From Phalacrocorax aristotelis (Eukaryota > Chordata > Aves > Suliformes > Phalacrocoracidae), in NCBI RefSeq assembly GCF_949628215.1, contig NC_134281.1, positions 11,418,501 through 11,482,500 on the forward strand: 64,000 nucleotides of DNA, read 5' to 3'. The translations under genes and the position numbers were made by a program. The notes under the pieces are model-generated. The model saw only the letters and a program-made list of their open reading frames with translations. It did no database searches and was not told the origin of the DNA. Shown here piece after piece: positions 1 to 31,800 of the stretch; positions within the stretch are counted from its first letter, which is position 1; each line of letters opens with the position of its first letter.

Positions 1-12200
<12,200 letters not shown>

Positions 12201-12237
12201 CCCGGCCCCCGCACGGCATCAGGTCCGGTTGGAGCGG

Positions 12238-12243
12238 TTTATT
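12238..12243 (-). terminator. Poly(A) signal AATAAA, CPNE9
   Basis: TTTATT on the + strand is AATAAA on the minus strand, about 730 nt past the CPNE9 stop codon. It is the only canonical signal I saw in this interval, and it lies about 550 bp before the BRPF1 start codon, at the edge of the BRPF1 CpG island. The 3' UTR would span about 12220-12972. Confidence 0.65.
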
Positions 12244-12328
12244 TACAGTCGGTAACGCGGTACAGACCCGCCTGACCCCCGCTGGGCCCCCCCGGCTGCG
12301 GGCCAGGGCCAGGGCCCGGGCCCTGCAG

Positions 12329-12455
12329 CACCCCATAGCTGTGGGGCTCAGCCCTGCGCACCCCCTGCTGTGGGACGCGGGCTGTGGCACCCCATAGCTT
12401 TGGGGCTCAGCAGTGTGCACCCCTCAGCTGTGGGGCTGGGGCCAGCGCCGGGGCA
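12329..12455. repeat. ~30-bp tandem repeat, four copies, in the CPNE9 3' UTR
   Basis: Four degenerate copies begin at about 12329, 12359, 12388 and 12418. Each starts with CACCCC and contains a TGTGGGGCT-like core. It is non-coding and lies in the presumed CPNE9 3' UTR. Confidence 0.75.
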
Positions 12456-12501
12456 CCAGAGCTGGAGGATCGGGGTGCTGGTGCTTGGCTGAGCGGTGGG
12501 G

Positions 12502-12552
12502 CGCAGGCAGGAGCGGGGCGCAGGCAGGAATGGGGCGCAGGCAGGAGTGGGG
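12502..12552. repeat. 17-bp tandem repeat, three copies
   Basis: Three 17-bp units (12502-12518, 12519-12535, 12536-12552) of CGCAGGCAGGAGYGGGG type, differing at only one or two bases. The array is also inside the presumed CPNE9 3' UTR, just downstream (on the + strand) of the 30-bp array. Confidence 0.85.
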
Positions 12553-12972
12553 TGAGACCCCCTGCCCCGAGGAGCTGGTGGGGCTGGGACTCCCGGCGTG
12601 CACCCAGCCCCAGGGGCAGCCCCCTCCCCAGGAAGGGAGCCAGGCTGCCCTCCCAGCGGGGGACACACTGTGGCCCCCCAACAGCGTCTACCCAGGCACC
12701 GGTCCTGGCTGCGCTGAGGGATGGTACAGTCCGAGCTGGCCCCGCTGTGCTGGGGCATCGCTGCTGGCCAGGCAGGAGCAGAGGGTGGCTGGGGACATCC
12801 AGCCCCGTGGTCTCACTGACAGAAGAGGAGGGTCCCAGCCCCGTTCACCAGCCGCAGCAGCTGATTATTGGCCTTGGGGGGCCACATCTCCATGGCTAAG
12901 CCCTGACCAGCGGCAGAAGAAGGATGACACATGTTCTTGCCCCACCAGCTGGCCCCATGGCCCACGGAGGAG

Positions 12973-19261
<6,289 letters not shown>

Positions 19262-19648
19262 CCCCGCCCGGTCGCCGCCGCCGCTCCGCACCGCCTCCTC
19301 CCGCGCCGCCGAGGTGGGGGCGGGCACGCCACGGCCACGGCACGGCGGCAGCACCGCCCCGGGTACCGGAGGGGGCTCGGCACCGGGGTCCGGCCCGACC
19401 CAGTCCTACCGGGACCCCCCGCCCAGGGCTGCGGGCTCAGACCCGCTCCCCAGCCCCCTCCGGCAGAGGCTCAGCCCCGACTCCTGCCCTGCCGAGGGCT
19501 CCCTCCCGGTCCCGGCTCGGTGCTATTTCGGTGCCGTCGCTCCCGAAGCGTGGGACAGGTTATTTATAGCCCTGCTCCTCCACCCCGGCCCCACCGCCCC
19601 CCACCCGCAGCCCAGAGAGGAGGCAGGAGTAGGCACAGCTCAGGTGTC

Positions 19649-19654
19649 TTTACT
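19649..19654 (-). terminator. Candidate poly(A) signal AGTAAA, MTMR14
   Basis: TTTACT on the + strand is the variant signal AGTAAA on the minus strand, about 165 nt past the MTMR14 stop. No AATAAA or ATTAAA was seen between the stop codon and the CPNE9 CpG island, so this variant is the best candidate. The 3' UTR would be short. Confidence 0.35.
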
Positions 19655-19818
19655 GCAGACGCTGATCAGAGCCACCCACACTCCCCCAGCCCCGGGCAGG
19701 GTGGGGCCGGTGGTGGGTGCTGGGTGCTGCAGGTGTCCACAACTGGGAATGAGGTCCTAGGGCTCTGCCAGGGGGAACCCTGGCAGGTCCTGGGTCTCCA
19801 GTCAAGGGAACGCGGTGC

Positions 19819-22800
19819 TCAGAGTGTGCTGCTGCCTCTCAGTCCCACGCCTCGTACAAACTGCTCGAGGAGGCCGCCGATGGCCCCTGAGGGGCTGGGG
19901 GACACAGCCTTCAGGCCGATGGTCCGGCTGTAGCTGGCCAGAAAGGCGGAACGCACTTCTTCCAGCCGGGACTCACGGTCGCTCGCTGACACCAGCCTAG
20001 GAGAGAGAAGGGGGAGGTCAGCAATGGCAGCCATCCCTCTCTCCACCCTAGCTCGCACTCCTGCAGTGGGGCAGGAGGCTGGCAGTGGAGCTGGGGCTCA
20101 GACCACACAGCGCCTGTGGGGCTGTGGTGCTCAGCTGGCTCCAGGGGCCAAGCCAGCACCAGCCCCAGCCCCAAAAGGCTCCGCCGCTATAGGTGGCTGG
20201 TGCCACTGCCTCCCAACCCAACGCTCTCCCATGGAGCCTCTCGCAGCCCCAGCCTCCTACTCTCCCCTTGGTCTCCTCCTTCACCATCCCCCCCAGGTTC
20301 TCTCCCCACCACAGTGTGTACAAGGCTGTAGTTCACACAGCCGCTGCTTTCACCAAGTGAGTGCTGGCTGATGTCGGCTCCCTCCCCTCCTCACACAGCG
20401 TTCCCAGACAGAGCCTGTCCACATGTGCTGTGCCTGGGCAGTTGCTTCCAACCGGCCTCAGGCTCTCGTGCCTGCGCCAGCACAAGCAGCTTTGGGGCAG
20501 GGGGGATGCCAGGGGGCAGACAAGGTGACAAAAGCCCCAAGGAGTGCTCCAGCCGCACAAAGAGGAGAGCTGAGTGGTGTTTTATTTCTGCTCCCCGGCA
20601 CGGCTGCTCTCTGCAAGCAGGAGGGCTGCATGCAGAGTAGGGCATGGCTTCCCCCGGGACCTGCTCCCCTCTCCAGCTGATGCATGCACCTGGTTAGGGG
20701 CAGGAGAAAAGAGAGCAGAGGGACAGTGATATTTCAGCCAGAGGAGCAGGGGAAAGCCAGACTAGGGTTCAGAGGCACCTGTTCCAAGCACACTGGCCTG
20801 AAATGGGCCTGGCTGTGGCATCTCTGTGACATGCTGGTGGTTCCCAGAGAGAGTAAGACATTCCTCAAAGGTCACTCCAAGGGCACAGTGTGAACCTTTC
20901 CCATAAAAAATTCTCTTTAATCTCTCCAGCGCCTGGGCTGGCTATAAATTGGCACAGCTAATTTGAATGGAAGTGTTAACCACCCACAGCCAACAGCTTC
21001 GGTCCGGAAACAGCAGCAAGAGGATATGGTGGGAGGCCTATAAACAGCAAGCAATGCCGAGGCAGCCAACCGGGCCGCTGTTTACAGTGTCTGATAATGA
21101 AGGGAAGCCAGAGGGCAAAGGAAAAAGGCAACATATCTACACACATTAAAAAGATGCTTCTTGGCAACCTAATTAGGACGTGGAACTCACAAACCTGCTA
21201 GCATTAAAAATAAGCTACATGAAAGCAGGACTTACTTGCACCCAAGTACAGTGATGTTAAACGTCACATGCAGAGGTAAGCGAGGGTGTGCAGCAGTTAG
21301 GTCCCGTGTCTTCTGGCTCTTTGTAGGGCAGATTTTGTATTTAGATTTTTAGGTTTCCGTCAGAGTGAGACACTCCAAGGCATGGGGTCGAGCGGCCGGC
21401 CACTGCCTGACACCAAGCCCTGCACTCCGGCTGCACCATTTCACTCTGAGCAGCTCAACCAGGGAGGCAGATCGCACTTCCTCCCCAAATCCACGGCACT
21501 CTGCCCTGCTACACTTCCTACAGCCTGCCCGCTCATCTGCAGCTCGGGGTGCAGGATGAGAGGAGGCTGTCAAAGCCCCAGCTCTAAGTAAGCCCTGACA
21601 AGCCCCACACAAGCACAAGGAAGTAGGCTGTGAAAAGCATACCTTCGTCAAGCTGCTGCCAGCTGAGATGTAAAGTGGGAATTTAAATGGAATTTAATTT
21701 TCCAAGAACTCATGCTGTGCTGGGCTGTGAAAAACTGGGCTAAAACCACAATGGGCTCCTGAGCAAACAGAGCTGATGCAGAGCAGGGAAAGTGGAAGCC
21801 CTGGGTCAAGCTCAACACATCATCCTTGGGAACACTTCATCCCTTCCTGATAGTGCCTGGTCCCAGCACCACAGTCAAGCAGTCCCCACCCCCCGAGCAC
21901 ACCACAGCTCCAGTGAAGAGGGGCTGCAAAGCTCTTGCAGCATCTCCTGCACACCCAAGGGAGAGAACAGCACCACCACTGTTCCCCTCCCATTGAACCC
22001 AGCTGTCCCATGCAGCCGGCCTCCAAACCGCATGAACCTACGGTCTTGGCACAGGCAAACTCAGAGCTCAACTTCAATCACATTTCTCTCTACTGAATTC
22101 CCTATTCTGATGTTAGATCCGACCCCAAGAAGGGCAGCAACAACTTGCTGGTGATCAGCAGCCACCAAGCACGGCCAGATTGAGGGCACAATAAAGCAGT
22201 TGCTCCTTCAGCCACTCATCCTTCAGTCACTCCTACTCCTTCAAAGATCTCCAAGCAACTACAGAAGCAGCTCAACGTGCCCTCAGGAAAGGAGGGGAGC
22301 AAATCCCAGCCAGGCCATGTCCAACATTCCCCGAAATTCTTTGATCTGCCAGTTCGGGGGTCTTGTAGCTTAATCATAACTTGGGAGCAGCTGCTCTGCT
22401 CAGCAGCGCAGCACACAGCCATGTGAGAAGACAAGCCAGGGCAGCTGGCCTGTCTCATAGGAGATGTTAGTTTTCACATCACTTGTCCTCTGCCTCCAAA
22501 GCACGTACTCAGACCTCGGCAAGGGACTGCAAGCTTTCGGCAGCACAGCTAGCTATCAGCAACCCCTGATCTGCCATTTCAGTTTCTTGATCAAGAGTTT
22601 GCAACCTGATGGCCCAAGCCAAAGTCCTCCTCTAACAGCAATTAAAGTGAATCTCCTGTCTTTCAAGCTTCCACAGCAGTGGCTTTCTGTCTGGGGAGAA
22701 GCATTTGCCTCCCAGCCATTTTACACAGTGAGATGCAGGGTCTCTGCTGCTCTGCACTGGCCAGATGCAGCACCTGCAAACGATGCTGCGCGTGATCAGA

Positions 22801-25800
22801 CAAAAACTGGGGTGACAGGAAGAATGCCCGTCTCTCACTGCAGCAGGAATCTGAACCCAGCAGGGAGACGGAGACGAGCGAGATCCAAAAGCAAGAAAAT
22901 CTGGGTTACCAGTCCTCTCCTGACAAGCATGCATCCTCAAATGCACTCAATTATGCCCAAATTCAGCGTCTTTAGAGAAGAGAGAAAAGTCTCTTCTTCC
23001 CACAGAAAGCAAAGTGCCCCCCGTCATTAGGAAGAGAAAATGCTGGTTTCTTTCTGAGTTCAAAGCAGAGTGCTCAGTGACTTGATTTGTGGATGGAAAG
23101 CATCAGGGCAGGGTAGACAGGACAGCTTGTTACGGGCTCCCAGGCTTCTTCGAAAGTGCCAGGGTGATAAAGTTCCAGTGCACACAGCCAGCTGAGAGAC
23201 CCAAGGAGAGATCCTGCATTTGAGACACTTACAGGCAAGTGCTAGGGAACTCATCCGGGAAGCTGCAAGGGAGAGAGGCGTCTGCGCTCAGGATTGCCTG
23301 CTCCTGAATACTGCCACACCCTGTCACCATCTGCCAGCTGCCAAAGTCTGTGGAAACGGAAGATCCAGGCAGAGAATGGTCCGCCGATCTGGGGCAGAGA
23401 GAGAGGGAGACGGCGCGATCAGTCAGGTCATTCAGCCACATGCCTTTCACTAACACTGATGCCAGGGTCCCGCGGGGCTGATGGCCAGCAGTGCCTGTGC
23501 CAGCAGCTTTGACAATCTTGGGACCAGGGTGCAACATGCAGCTCTGGCTGGGCCCCAGACCAAGCCTTTCCTTTGAAAGCGAGGGGAGAGCCAAGCTGGC
23601 TGGGGCCGACAAAGCAGCAGGAGTGCTCCGGGAGCCGGACGGGACAGAGCCAGCAAGAAGCAGATGGCCATGCAGAACTGTGAAACCCGTCAGTGAGATG
23701 CAACAGCACGTCCTGCCCTGAATCCCTCACAGATGTGGATGCCGTGCTGTACAAGGGGCATCCCCCTGCTGCTCGTTGTAGCTGTTAGCACATCCCAGGG
23801 CAGTGGCAAGGCCTGACAGAGAATCAAGGTTGTGACTTGGTTAGTGCTGAGGAAGGCTTAGAGATCCTTGGTCTGGCAGCCATTAGAAAGCAGATCACTC
23901 CTGAGGCATTAACATGAGATCTGAATAGAGCCAGTCACTGCTCACGATGTCCCCAGGGCACCCCCCAGCACCTGAAGACCTTTTTATTCCTGTGTTAGAA
24001 GAGTGGACTGTGCCAGAAACCAGGTGGCAAAACATCTTTAGGACAGGAAAAATAGCCAAGGGAGGATAATTGTTTGATGTATGCAACCTCCCACCAGGAA
24101 AAGAAGCAGCATGAAATCAGAAAAGTGAATCTGAGGCGTCCCTCCAAAATCTCAGACAAGAGGGTACAATTAGTTGAGACAAACCCAGAGCCCTTGATTT
24201 CCAGGGAGCAAGCAATTACTGTGTCCTGCTGCACAGCGGAGTGTACATAGCTGGAAGCACAGCCTGTGGCAGAGCTACTCAATTACACACTACCAAGATC
24301 TTCTGGATAATTTATCTGAGATCTGCTGGGCAGATAGCAGCGCACCAACTCCAGCTCTGCTGGGCCAAGTACTTGCACACTGTCTTCACAGCTAAGAATA
24401 GCAGTGGCGCACTGCAGCTGCTCCCCAAGACACCAGGAGAACAGCTAGAAAGACAGGATCTCCCACAACAAGAAGGACCTCAGTGAGACTGGAAGGCGAG
24501 GGTGGGGGGAGATGCACAGCAAGAAACCTATTTGCAATCTCAATCTAATTCCAAGCCTGCCATTTAACTAGTCTGATGAATACGGCCAAGTTTGAAAAGT
24601 CTGAAACACAGTCCTGAGCTGGCTGTGCAAGCAGAGGATGGGAAGCCACAGAGCTCCTTGAATGTCAGCTTCCCACCACAACATTCCCGCAGCTGCAGTT
24701 TAGGGGTGACATGACCATCTGGAAGTTGAGGCTCTGGAAAAGCATCACAGGAGAAAATGGGAAGAGCAGATCTTCACCTGCTGGGTATGGCTCTTGTTCT
24801 CTGGCTGCTTGATGAACTGAGGAGTGATGTTCAGAGAGGTGCTGTGAGCATTAAGTATTGGGAGAACCCCTTCTTGCAGAAAGGTGTTTTTCTTGGAGCA
24901 CAGAACACTGTAGTCATAAGGAGGGCATTTCATTGAAAGCGGAACTGCAGCATACACCCATAGAAAGACCTTTTGGAGATCAAACAGGGATAACCTTCCC
25001 TGGGATGCAAGGAATTCTTACAGTAAAGGGAGCAGCTTTTCAGTAACATCTATCCCTCTCCTTGACTTTGGAAGATAAAGCTGAGGAAATCAGCTTGACA
25101 GAGGAGAGGGGCAGGGCGTTTGGGCCCAGAGCACAGTGCCATGCTGGAAGCACAGTGGGAAGAGTGCAGGAAGCCAAGGAGAAGCATAGAGGAGCACTGC
25201 TTCAGTGCAGAGGGAAGGTGAGGATGTCACCTCCCTGAGAGTACAGCACAGCCAGCCAGGAAAACCAGGAGTGTCACACGCAGTGACAAGAATTTGAGCT
25301 AAAGCAGTAAAGAGATCTATAGGGTTGGGCTTGCTGCCAGAGAAGTAATGAAGTGCTGAAGAGAGGACAGATTTGGGGCCAAGCAGAAACAAAGGTTTTG
25401 AAGAGGGCGACTCTGGATAGCAGAGGAGGGATTGGGCCATGGCAGGATCTCCAGGTGAAGGTGAAGAAAACTGAGCAGAGCTCTGCAGTTCTTGCAAAGG
25501 GAGAGTAGTGTCAGGAGCCTGCCTAGGATGCTGTACCTACATGGCAAGCAAAGGAACAAGGCATGATCCAGGGCCCCAGGGACAGTAAAAAGTGTCCTCC
25601 TGCCCAGTATCATCAACCACACTGGCCAGATGAGTCTGTGTTAAAGAAGGTGAGCAGAAAATTGTTTCCTGCCTTGAGTATGTAGCCTCAGCTTCCAGCT
25701 GCTGGTCCACTTCCATGGCTGTCAGCTAAGATTAGACTGGAGATGGATCAAGTCACCTCTTGAATCCTTTCTTGGACAGGCTGATAGAAGCATCATGTAC

Positions 25801-28800
25801 CTCCTGCAAGACTGACTCTCAATGGCTGTCTAGTTCTCTAACCCTTCCTGGGGTCCCCAACCCTGCCAAGCAGCTCTGCAAACTTCACCAAGTTACATCT
25901 AACCTGCATGGGAGTTTAGGAGTTTAGGAGTTTAGGAGTTCAAGGCAGCCAATTCTGTGTCTTGCCTCCAGGCAGCAGAATAAACACTGTTGATTAATTA
26001 AACAAACTGAATCACTCTGCAATGAGTCCAGGTCAGCTCTCTCTTGGCTTAGATACACCTGACCCTAGCCAGCAGAGCTAAGATATTGTGGCAGACTTTC
26101 CCCTCTATCCCCAATGCCTTCTCAAGGGAGGTTCCTGAGGAAGTGTCACAACAAACAAGCGCCTTGAAGAGCCTCGAGAGGCAGCAGAGGCCAAGGCTGG
26201 GTGAGACAGGCAGGGAAGGTATGGCATGAGAAATCCCATGTTTGCACTGCAAGGGCAGCAGAGCTACTTAAAAGCTGACCTTGGCTTGAGACCAAGACCA
26301 GATCTCTAGAGTGACTGTATCCCAGTGCAATCCAGTCAATGCTAGAGGTGAGAGTCTTCCTGTTATTTCTATCCCTGAAGGCTCCTTGTAAAGTCTTGCT
26401 GCAGAGACCCAAAAAGGGCTTCAGGGAGGCCCCCAGAGGAAGTCAGGGCTGCTGGGTCACCGGGACCAGTCCCCAAGCCTGTAAGAACAATAGATTTGCA
26501 ACGCATTGCAGCCATGCCAGAGGCTGGCGAGCTGCGAGGGCAGCGCCGAGGGTCTTGGGAAGCAGCCGGACGACTACAGCAAAGCTGACGTGGTTAGGAG
26601 AGATGAGATACAGCAAGTCTTCAAGTTGCTGTCTCTGCCACAGACATCTAATGGCAGACAGAAAGAGAATGAAAGTGAGCTTCACACACCCACCTCTTCA
26701 GGTCCATGAGTGGGAAGAAACTCCCTCAAAAGTGCAAGATTAACAAAATTAGATGAGCAAAACAGAGATGAGCTGCAAGTTGTTCCTTCACACGAGGAAG
26801 GACCTCTAGCAGGCCATAAACTGGCAACTCCTAGCCTGGAACGGTTCCTTTTAATTAGGTCAGTGCTTCCCATGCAACATGCTGCACAAGATAGAGTATT
26901 TCAGAGCACACAGACACCCACTTACCAGAGTGGAGCCAATACCGGAGGCAGAGCAAGTCATGGATCTTTCCCTTTCTTAATACATAACTGAGACGAGTGC
27001 CAGATGCCCAGCAGCTAGGCTCTCATCCTGCCCTGTGCCACCTCCACTCACCTGCCATATTTCTGCACACCTAGGACTATCTGCAAAGCAGCTCATTTGC
27101 CAGCATATGCTCTGTGCCTCAAATTGAAGAGCTAAGTAGGTACTGTAAGCACAGGCAGACTGTGGCAACCTGGAGAAAAGGGCAGCCCTTCCCACCTTTG
27201 CGTGGGAAATGTTGGCAAGGAGCACTTGGCAGAGAGCTGCACTGAGATCCCTGGCTGAACCCCAGGCAGCTATCTACAGGCTGCGTTAGTGCTCTAACAG
27301 CCTGAACAGCCAGTCCTCTGCGAACACAACCATTTTTGATTGCACCACAGTCACGTGCCAGCCGGCAAGCTCATTTTCTGTCAGAGTTGTGCAATAATTC
27401 CAGAAAGCATTCCTGTAAACAACTCCTGTCCTGCTGCGATCACTATCACAAGTTGTCACATCGCAGATACCGCTTCCATGCCAGGTGGCTATAAGAGGCA
27501 AGACACACAGTGCGTATGCAGTCTTATCACTACCAAACACAACACCCAAAGCCAAGGGACAGCAGCTCCTCTGTCCCCCTCTGTGCTCACTGCACTCCCT
27601 CCAGCCCCACACCTGAACCGCCTGCAGCCCTTGAAGTAAGGCAGCTCTCTTTCTGTTGACAAGAGCAGATCCTCCACAGTTTAACTCCTGCAGATCTTGA
27701 CTCCTCAGATCACAGTACTTCAGGTTTTGTTTAATTGACTTAGCAAAAGCACATTCAACCAAAGATTATCCAGCTGCTAATCCACATTAGTGCTATGTGC
27801 ATACAGGCTAAATCCCTGACACAGATATGGGTTTCTTCTGCAGTGTCATGGGTTGCTTACACTATTAGTGTCCCATGCAAACACAGGACGTGGTTGCAGG
27901 CCGCTACCCACTTGCACACAGGGAGTTACATTCAATGCACGCTATCTGCCATACTCAGAGCTCTTCATTTGTACAACAAGCCCCACCATGTCCTACTCTA
28001 CAAATAATCTATGCAGTATCTTCATGCATGTTTGCCCTCAGCAGATGTGATCTTACCATCCCATTGGGATAAGCTAAAAAGACTGCTGTGAATTTGTCTT
28101 TGTACTGCTTTGCTACCAAGAACCATCCTGGGATTTATGGGTACCCAGGACTTTTGGATGAGAGCAGTTCTCAGGAGACAGGTTGGTGAGGTGACGGCAG
28201 CAGCAGACTGCTGATGTGGCCTGGCCAGGAGCCGGGCTTGGCTCCTACTGGCTGACTTGGTGTTTGTGACCCCTTCCTTTAGAGCATCCCAGTTCCTCTC
28301 CCAGGCCCTGCTTATCTCTCTCTGCTGACTTGCCTTCCCGTTCCCTCCGGAGCTCCCCCACCTGCCAGCACACTGACTGGGCTGTTTACGTGAGCTACCT
28401 GTAGGGTGCCTGCTGGCATTTTACAAGCAACCATTTTTCCTCAACTGCTGCTGCAGTAGTTAAGTGTTTTGTTGCTATGGCCACACAACCAGTGGACTAG
28501 GAAGTCAAGTGCAGTAGTTTCTTCATCTTAACAGTCCTGGGTGTTAACCTGCCAACAGTGCCGTAGAGATAAAGCTATCTTTGGCATCCTGATCAGTCTC
28601 TGTGCTCCAGCCTTTCCATCCTAGTCTCATCACTTTTCAGGGTATGAAGGAATAGAATTTACCTCTTCTATCCATCAGAGATACACTACTCCTCCTCCAA
28701 CCAAAATGGGACTCTTCCTTCAGGATAGAAAATGGTGGCTGAAGGTACCGTGATATCCATTACCTGCACGGAGCTCACCAGACAAATTCAGACTAACATT

Positions 28801-31800
28801 GTCCAGGCAGGGAGACCAAAGCCAAGTGGAGTTACACAACCCCTCTCTCTGTCGAAGACATACCATGTGCAGGCCCCAAAAAGCACAAGCCATGTCAGCA
28901 TCTGACAAGGCAATGCACTGCCCAAGTCCTTTGCTAGCAGAGCCGTTAGCAGCATTACCCCAGGGGAGGTAGGCAGGGCACAGTCCGACTGATCTGGCAA
29001 TGGCCTAGGAGGCAAAGAAGAATGAATGTGCCAGAACACTTGGTCTGAAATAGAAGCTCAGTTCAGCCGTTGTCTTGACAATTCCACCCACTCCCTGCAG
29101 GGTCTCCAGGCGACCCCAGAGATGGGGAGCATACAGGTGTACAGTCTCCACCCAGCACGAGTGTAGCAGGGTAACCATCTCTGTGTACAGGCTGATTTCA
29201 CTGCTTTGGCTTCACAACTGATTCCCTTCTCCTGTCCCCTTGGTTCCAGGCTGTGCAAGGGGTTTGCTCCCTTTTTATCCCTTATTCCCATCACATGCTT
29301 TTTTTCTAGCCCAGCCCTTCACACTGCCTTGTTCACAAATGTTAACACAGGTTGGGAATGGACTGGTGCAACCTTGATGCACTGAAGGGTTATAAAGTCT
29401 TTGTGCCATGGTAGAAGGTATCATAAAGGTCAGAAAAATGCTCATAGTAGAATTCATTGAATGTTTACCTGTTACAAAGACAGAATACTGCAACTCCTTC
29501 TCAGGGATATTTATTGGGCATAGGGAAAAGCCACCCCCGGAGGCTCTGGCCTGGAAATAATAAGCTTCCCCGCCATGCTTGCCTGCTGCCTCAAGCCCTG
29601 GGGGAGCCAGTTCTGAACACCTGACACCAATGGGCACTAAACATCCAACAGCTTATAGACACCTCATCCAGACACAGCCAGAGGAAAGATTGACTTTACC
29701 AGCTCTGAGCCCCTGGAATGCAAATCCCAGGGACTGTGTGCGCAGCTCCTTCTCATGGTGCTCTTCTGCCTACTCTTTCTCCTCTTCGCTCTTGCGGAGC
29801 AGAGTCCGGCTGAAGTATTATAAACCATTTCTTCCACAGCATTGCTGCAAGCTCACTACCAGCCCAGCACTGAGCAGCCTCTCAAGTCTTGGCAATGGCA
29901 TAAGATCACACACAGGAACTGTGGCATTACTGTTGTGAACAAAAGCAGCCTCCAAGACAAGCTGCTTTCTCTCCTGTATAATCTTCTTTTCTTGGGAGAT
30001 TTGTTTTGTCTTACAGAGAATGTAGAAGTGGGCCCCAGCAACAACAAAAAAATATCCTACCAATCTTTTACTTCAGGGACAATAGTTAGCACCATTTATG
30101 AACACTGTCAGACAGTGATTCTTCTCTGGAATCAAGAAACTTGGTAAGAAAGTCTTATAAATTTTCAATGCTTTACTTGTTTGTAATTTTATTTTCCATA
30201 TGATCACAGAGTACCAAAATTTGGCTGCTGGCTGTTTCTGAAGGGAATCACTAGAAAAAGACTCATTGGAAAACCTGCAGAGACTACACAAGTGTTTGAT
30301 GCTGTTAACAGCAACCTCTTGTCTAAGAGCCTCTTTATCCTCTGTCGGCCTAAACACATGGTGTCTGCTCCACAGGCTCTGTTCTTTCTTCCCTAGCCTC
30401 ACTCACTGCTCTGCTTTGCCCTACCACAGCATCAGACTCCGGAAGGGTGCCGGAATACCCTTTGTTACGGCATGAGATTAGGCCTGGGTCCAGGGTCCTC
30501 ATTCCTTGGTTGCCCAGCAGGAACACACAACCTTCTGGGCCACACAACCTTTGTGCCAGCGCAGCACTTGCACCTTGCTCCTAACTTGCTCCCAGCAGAT
30601 TCTACTCCTGCTTGCCACCAGCATTCGAGAGTTTTTCCCCCCTACAGTGACAGGAAGCTCAGCAGGTAGAAAGGGGGACAGGACAGATGCAGAGCGAGGC
30701 CTGCTTGGTTGAGAAGCTTTCCCCCGACCCCAACACTGCCATTCCAAACCCCTGTAGATGCATTTGACAAAGAAAATGCTGTGAGCTCCAAGCATGCAGG
30801 GTGCAGAGATGTCAGAGTTCATGGAGTCAAGGCATGTGCTGGGGACAGGCAGAACAGACACCTAGCTTTTCACCTAGCCAGCATTTCACACAAGGTCAGG
30901 CTGGAGAGGAATAAGCCTCCTGAGGCTTGTTTGTAGATACAAACACATGTGCTCCAGGGTTCTCAGAGCCACACAAGTGCATCTTTGCACTCCCTTTACC
31001 AGCCACTCATTTTGTTGAGAAATGCTCTAGTCCATCCCATCTCACCTGGATCTGGGCACCTCCAGTGGGCTGCTTCCAATCCTCAGGAAGTTATCAGAAT
31101 GGGTTGATGAGGAGGAGCTGGAGGACTTGACTTCAACCATCCCTGCAGAAGGCAGCCTGTCTTCAGACTGCTGTGCCCTGCTCCAGAGCATGGCTTGTGG
31201 TGATGATGCACAGCTCTTCCTCCTGTGGGATGGAGGACTTTGGTGAGAAAGCTGGCTTTCCCATATACTCCAACTAGGAAGCCTTTCCACAACAGGCTGG
31301 ATTTTACCCCAGCAGCTACAAGCTCTTGTTCCCATTGAACCTGCCCTCCTCCCTCCCAGGGAACCATGAGTCACGGGTAACTGCTCAGTGACTGGGGTAC
31401 ACTGAGCTCTACCCATCAGAGCCCGTTCTTTTATAGATCACCCTCCACGTGACCTGGAAATCAGAGACAGGAGAATGCATCAGCCCACACACATACAGTG
31501 GCTGCTTTGTTTAGTCTAGCTGTAAAAATGCCTCAAGCAAAGGGCCTGCCAGCAGGGAAAGACCATTTCAACCTGCTCTGACTCTACAGAGCATGTCAGC
31601 CAAGGAGCTCAGCCCAGGTGGGCGTTCGTGCGCACTGATGAGGGTGACAGGGCCACACCACCAGTGATTCCCTTCAGGCACCACTGATCACACTTCTGAC
31701 CATGTACTCAGAGCTTACAGTCTCTCCAGAAGTAGGTGCATTTCAGTCCTCTCCCTGTCTGTGCCGACCGCCTGGAATTGCTCTGGCTTCTTTTCTAGCC

